Source: JACQFZ01 sp045810625
Lineage (GTDB): Bacteria; Pseudomonadota; Gammaproteobacteria; Acidiferrobacterales; Sulfurifustaceae
Direction: 5' to 3'
NCBI GenBank assembly: GCA_045810625.1
Contig: JBJMVQ010000063.1
Location: 1 to 8,104 of the forward strand
Length of the DNA stretch: 8,104 nt
Shown: positions 6,332-8,104 of the stretch, piece by piece
How the letters are laid out: each line of letters starts with the position of its first letter
Position numbering within the stretch: the stretch's first letter is position 1
Made by a program: the position numbers and the translations under genes
Notes under the pieces: model-generated
Seen by the model: only the letters and a program-made list of their open reading frames with translations
What the model was told of the DNA's origin: nothing
Databases searched by the model: none

Positions 6332-7855
6332 ATGAGCCGGTCACCTCCGGTTCCGAAGATGCGCCGAGTGGCTGTCGATCCACCTTGCGGCGAGCGAGAG
6401 ACAACGTTGCACTACCTTGTTTGGTCGCTGCCCTTCATCATTGTGGCCGTTGTCATCGGTTCGGGACGACGCTCCACCGTCGCCGGGTCGTGCGGGCTCG
6501 CCACGTCGATCGCCGTCTCGCTGCTCTCGGCGCCCGATCGCTTCGGTCCGCTGGAAGCGACTCTCGCCACGGCGCAAGGCGCTTGGCTCGCCTTGCTCGT
6601 CGGAGCCGTGATACTCGGCGGCCTCTTCTTCCGCGATGTAGTTGCCGGCGATGCCGCGGCCGACGATCGACATCCGATTCCAACTACGGAACGGCGCAGA
6701 CAGCTCTACGTGACTTGCTTCCTGGTAGGCCCGTTCGTCGAAGCGGCCACCGGTTTCGGCATCGGACAAGTGGCGGTCGCGCCGGCGTTGAAAGGAATCG
6801 GACTTGCGCCGATCCATGCCGTGCCGCTCGGCCTCTTCAGTCAAACGTTGGTCCCTTGGGGCGCGTTGGCGAACGGCACTATCGTCGGCTCGCAGCTTTC
6901 CGGGCTGTCGCCGAGTGTGCTGGGTTTCCATAGCGCCCTGCTTACGCTACCGCTTCTGTTGGGGTGGCTCGGTCTGTTCTGGCGCATGGCCGCGGCCGCG
7001 GGATTGCCGGGAACGATTCGAGATTTCATCGCCGAGGCGAGTTACACGACCAGCGCCGCGGTGTTGCTCATTATTTTCAACATCGGCCTCGGCCCGGAAG
7101 TCGCGGCGCTGGCGGCACTCGGAACGCTCATCAGCTTGAGGTTCGTATTAACGCAAATGATCAACCGCCGCCCGTGGCGCTCTGCGCTGCGCGTTGGACT
7201 GCCCTATGCGGCGCTCATCGCGGGGCTCGCGGCGACGCGCGCGAGCGCGCCGCTCAACAAGTTCCTTAGCGATGCCTTCGTCGTGCGTCCATTTATTCAC
7301 GGTGCGAGCTGGCTCCCGTTCTTGCACCCCAGTACCTGGCTGTTCGGCGTCGCCTTCGTCGCGGCGTTCACAACCGGGCGCTCAACGCTGATCCAAGACG
7401 CTCTTCGACGCGCCTGGAGCCGCGGGAAGAAACCGGTCCTCACCATCGTTTTCTTTCTTGCGATGGCGCAAGTGATGTTGAGCTCGGGCATCGCCGCCGC
7501 GCTCGCGCAAGGTTTGGCGTCGACACTCGGCCCCACGGCGGTGTTCACCGTGCCGATGTTCGCAGGCCTGTTTGGCTTTTTGACCAGCAGCAGCAGCGCG
7601 TCCAATGGCCTGCTGATGTCGGCGCAAGCCGCGCTCGCGGGCGAAGCTCAGCTCAGCTTGCCGTGGCTGGCCGCCATTCAGAACGTAGCCGCGGCCGCGT
7701 TGACGATGCTGTCCCCGCTGCGCCTCGCCATGGGTTGCGCACTCGTCGGCCGGCCGGACCTGGAGCGTCGAGTTTATGCATACGCATGGCCGCTCGGCGC
7801 GATTCCTTTGCTGCTACTGGCCGTCGCCGCAGCGCTACTGCTCCTCTGCAATTGA
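6332..7855 (+). CDS. Divergent L-lactate permease (LctP)-family transporter
   Basis: The frame encodes a very hydrophobic protein of about 507 residues with many predicted membrane spans. GPFVEAATGFG (133-143) matches the conserved acidic GxFxEGxxGFG region of LctP permeases, and VPWGALANGTIVGSQLSGLS (174-193) follows in the expected place. FLTSSSSASNGLL near 416-428 corresponds to the family's TGSDTSSN region, and LTMLSPLRLAMG replaces the usual GKMISPQ. LctP proteins move lactate, glycolate or related 2-hydroxy acids with protons across the inner membrane. The altered motifs suggest a different substrate, perhaps the product or a precursor of the neighbouring pathway; direction cannot be told. 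The start is uncertain: ATG at 6293, 6332 or 6359 and TTG at 6404 are in frame, none with a good Shine-Dalgarno site. The first span begins near YLVWSLPFIIVAVVIG (28-43), so a late start is plausible. The gap after the flavoprotein gene is 83 bases with this start. Confidence 0.85.
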   Translation: MSRSPPVPKMRRVAVDPPCGERETTLHYLVWSLPFIIVAVVIGSGRRSTVAGSCGLATSIAVSLLSAPDRFGPLEATLATAQGAWLALLVGAVILGGLFFRDVVAGDAAADDRHPIPTTERRRQLYVTCFLVGPFVEAATGFGIGQVAVAPALKGIGLAPIHAVPLGLFSQTLVPWGALANGTIVGSQLSGLSPSVLGFHSALLTLPLLLGWLGLFWRMAAAAGLPGTIRDFIAEASYTTSAAVLLIIFNIGLGPEVAALAALGTLISLRFVLTQMINRRPWRSALRVGLPYAALIAGLAATRASAPLNKFLSDAFVVRPFIHGASWLPFLHPSTWLFGVAFVAAFTTGRSTLIQDALRRAWSRGKKPVLTIVFFLAMAQVMLSSGIAAALAQGLASTLGPTAVFTVPMFAGLFGFLTSSSSASNGLLMSAQAALAGEAQLSLPWLAAIQNVAAAALTMLSPLRLAMGCALVGRPDLERRVYAYAWPLGAIPLLLLAVAAALLLLCN

Positions 7856-7890
7856 GCTGCCGAGATGCCGTACTGATCTCGTGCTACTGA

Positions 7891-8104
7891 TATCGCTGCC
7901 GGTTAGGATTTGAATTTCGCGCGCAAGACTTCAGCTCCGCGCGCGAGCACGCCAACGTCGACACCGAGGCGACCGGCATCGGCGACATCGACGTCGACAT
8001 CTGGTACGCCCTGTACGTGCCGGCAGGAACGCCGAAGTCGATCGTCGAGAAGCTATCGAGCACCACGAACGCTTTATTGAAGAATCCGGAAGTTAAAGAA
8101 TCGC
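7891..8104 (+). pseudogene. Bug/TctC-family solute-binding protein fragment (upstream part of the split frame)
   Basis: After a TGA at 7888-7890 the frame stays open to the window end. From about 7945 it reads like a Bug/TctC protein: ANVDTEATGIGDIDVDIWYA, then LYVPAGTPKSIVEKL. In this family a D/NVPT..EA.G....VDIWY.L..PAGTP segment lies roughly 100 residues before the C-terminus. Joined to the window start it continues without a frame break to the TGA at 200-202. There is no start codon with a ribosome-binding site, no signal peptide, and nothing of the N-terminal two thirds. It follows the permease stop by about 35 bases, so the permease region appears to have been joined into the middle of an older Bug/TctC gene. 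Confidence 0.75.
8022..8104. repeat. 83-base direct repeat, right copy (identical to 1-83)
   Basis: This is an exact copy of the first 83 bases, ending at the last base of the window. Overlapping the copies gives an 8021-base circle or repeat unit. The left flank, GTACGCCCTGTACGTGCC before the repeat, encodes the matching upstream part of the Bug/TctC protein, so the joined sequence makes biological sense. Confidence 0.97.

Noticed and set aside
7863..7881. GAGAT/ATCTC inverted repeat just after the permease stop as a terminator
   Set aside because: Five-base arms around a 9-base loop with no T run are too weak to support termination.
1..8104. CRISPR array, tRNA, rRNA, transposase or toxin-antitoxin genes
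   Set aside because: I scanned both strands by eye for regular spaced repeats, cloverleaf-like segments and transposase or integrase motifs and found none.

Overview
The window is high-GC proteobacterial DNA, most likely from the betaproteobacteria (Burkholderiales type). I infer this from a Bug/TctC-family solute-binding fragment (a family greatly expanded there), an LctP-type permease, and GC-rich coding sequence. No rRNA, tRNA or other decisive taxonomic marker is present, so the placement is tentative.

Layout. Positions 1-202 are the 3' end of a Bug/TctC gene. Positions 203-1772 contain no convincing intact gene. They hold a pair of small hairpins (430-500), a lower-GC stretch whose minus strand resembles a decayed methyltransferase (597-946), an unassigned stretch (947-1458), and a 5' stub of a sugar-epimerase-like Rossmann protein (1459 onward). 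From 1773 to 7855 there is a compact four-gene cluster on the plus strand: (1) a carrier-protein domain fused to a complete citrate synthase domain; (2) a stand-alone, DltA-like amino-acid adenylation enzyme, overlapping gene 1 by ATGA; (3) an FAD/NAD(P)-binding oxidoreductase of the YdhS/COG4529 type, 10 bases after gene 2; (4) a divergent LctP-type permease. From 7891 to the end there is a second piece of Bug/TctC sequence.

The first 83 bases (1-83) are identical to the last 83 (8022-8104). The Bug/TctC reading frame runs on continuously if the ends are joined. The window therefore closes into an 8021-base circle or is one unit of a tandem repeat. No replication, mobilisation, integrase or transposase gene is visible, so a self-replicating plasmid is not supported.

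Proposed joint function (inference). The adenylation enzyme activates an amino acid (Asp224 of the amino-acid A-domain code is kept) and loads it on the phosphopantetheine arm at Ser51 of the carrier domain. The fused citrate synthase domain, with all its catalytic residues, condenses the tethered thioester with oxaloacetate or another 2-oxo acid. The flavoenzyme oxidises a product or intermediate, and the LctP-type protein carries a hydroxy- or polycarboxylate across the membrane. A citrate synthase working on a substrate tethered to its own carrier domain is the most interesting feature here.
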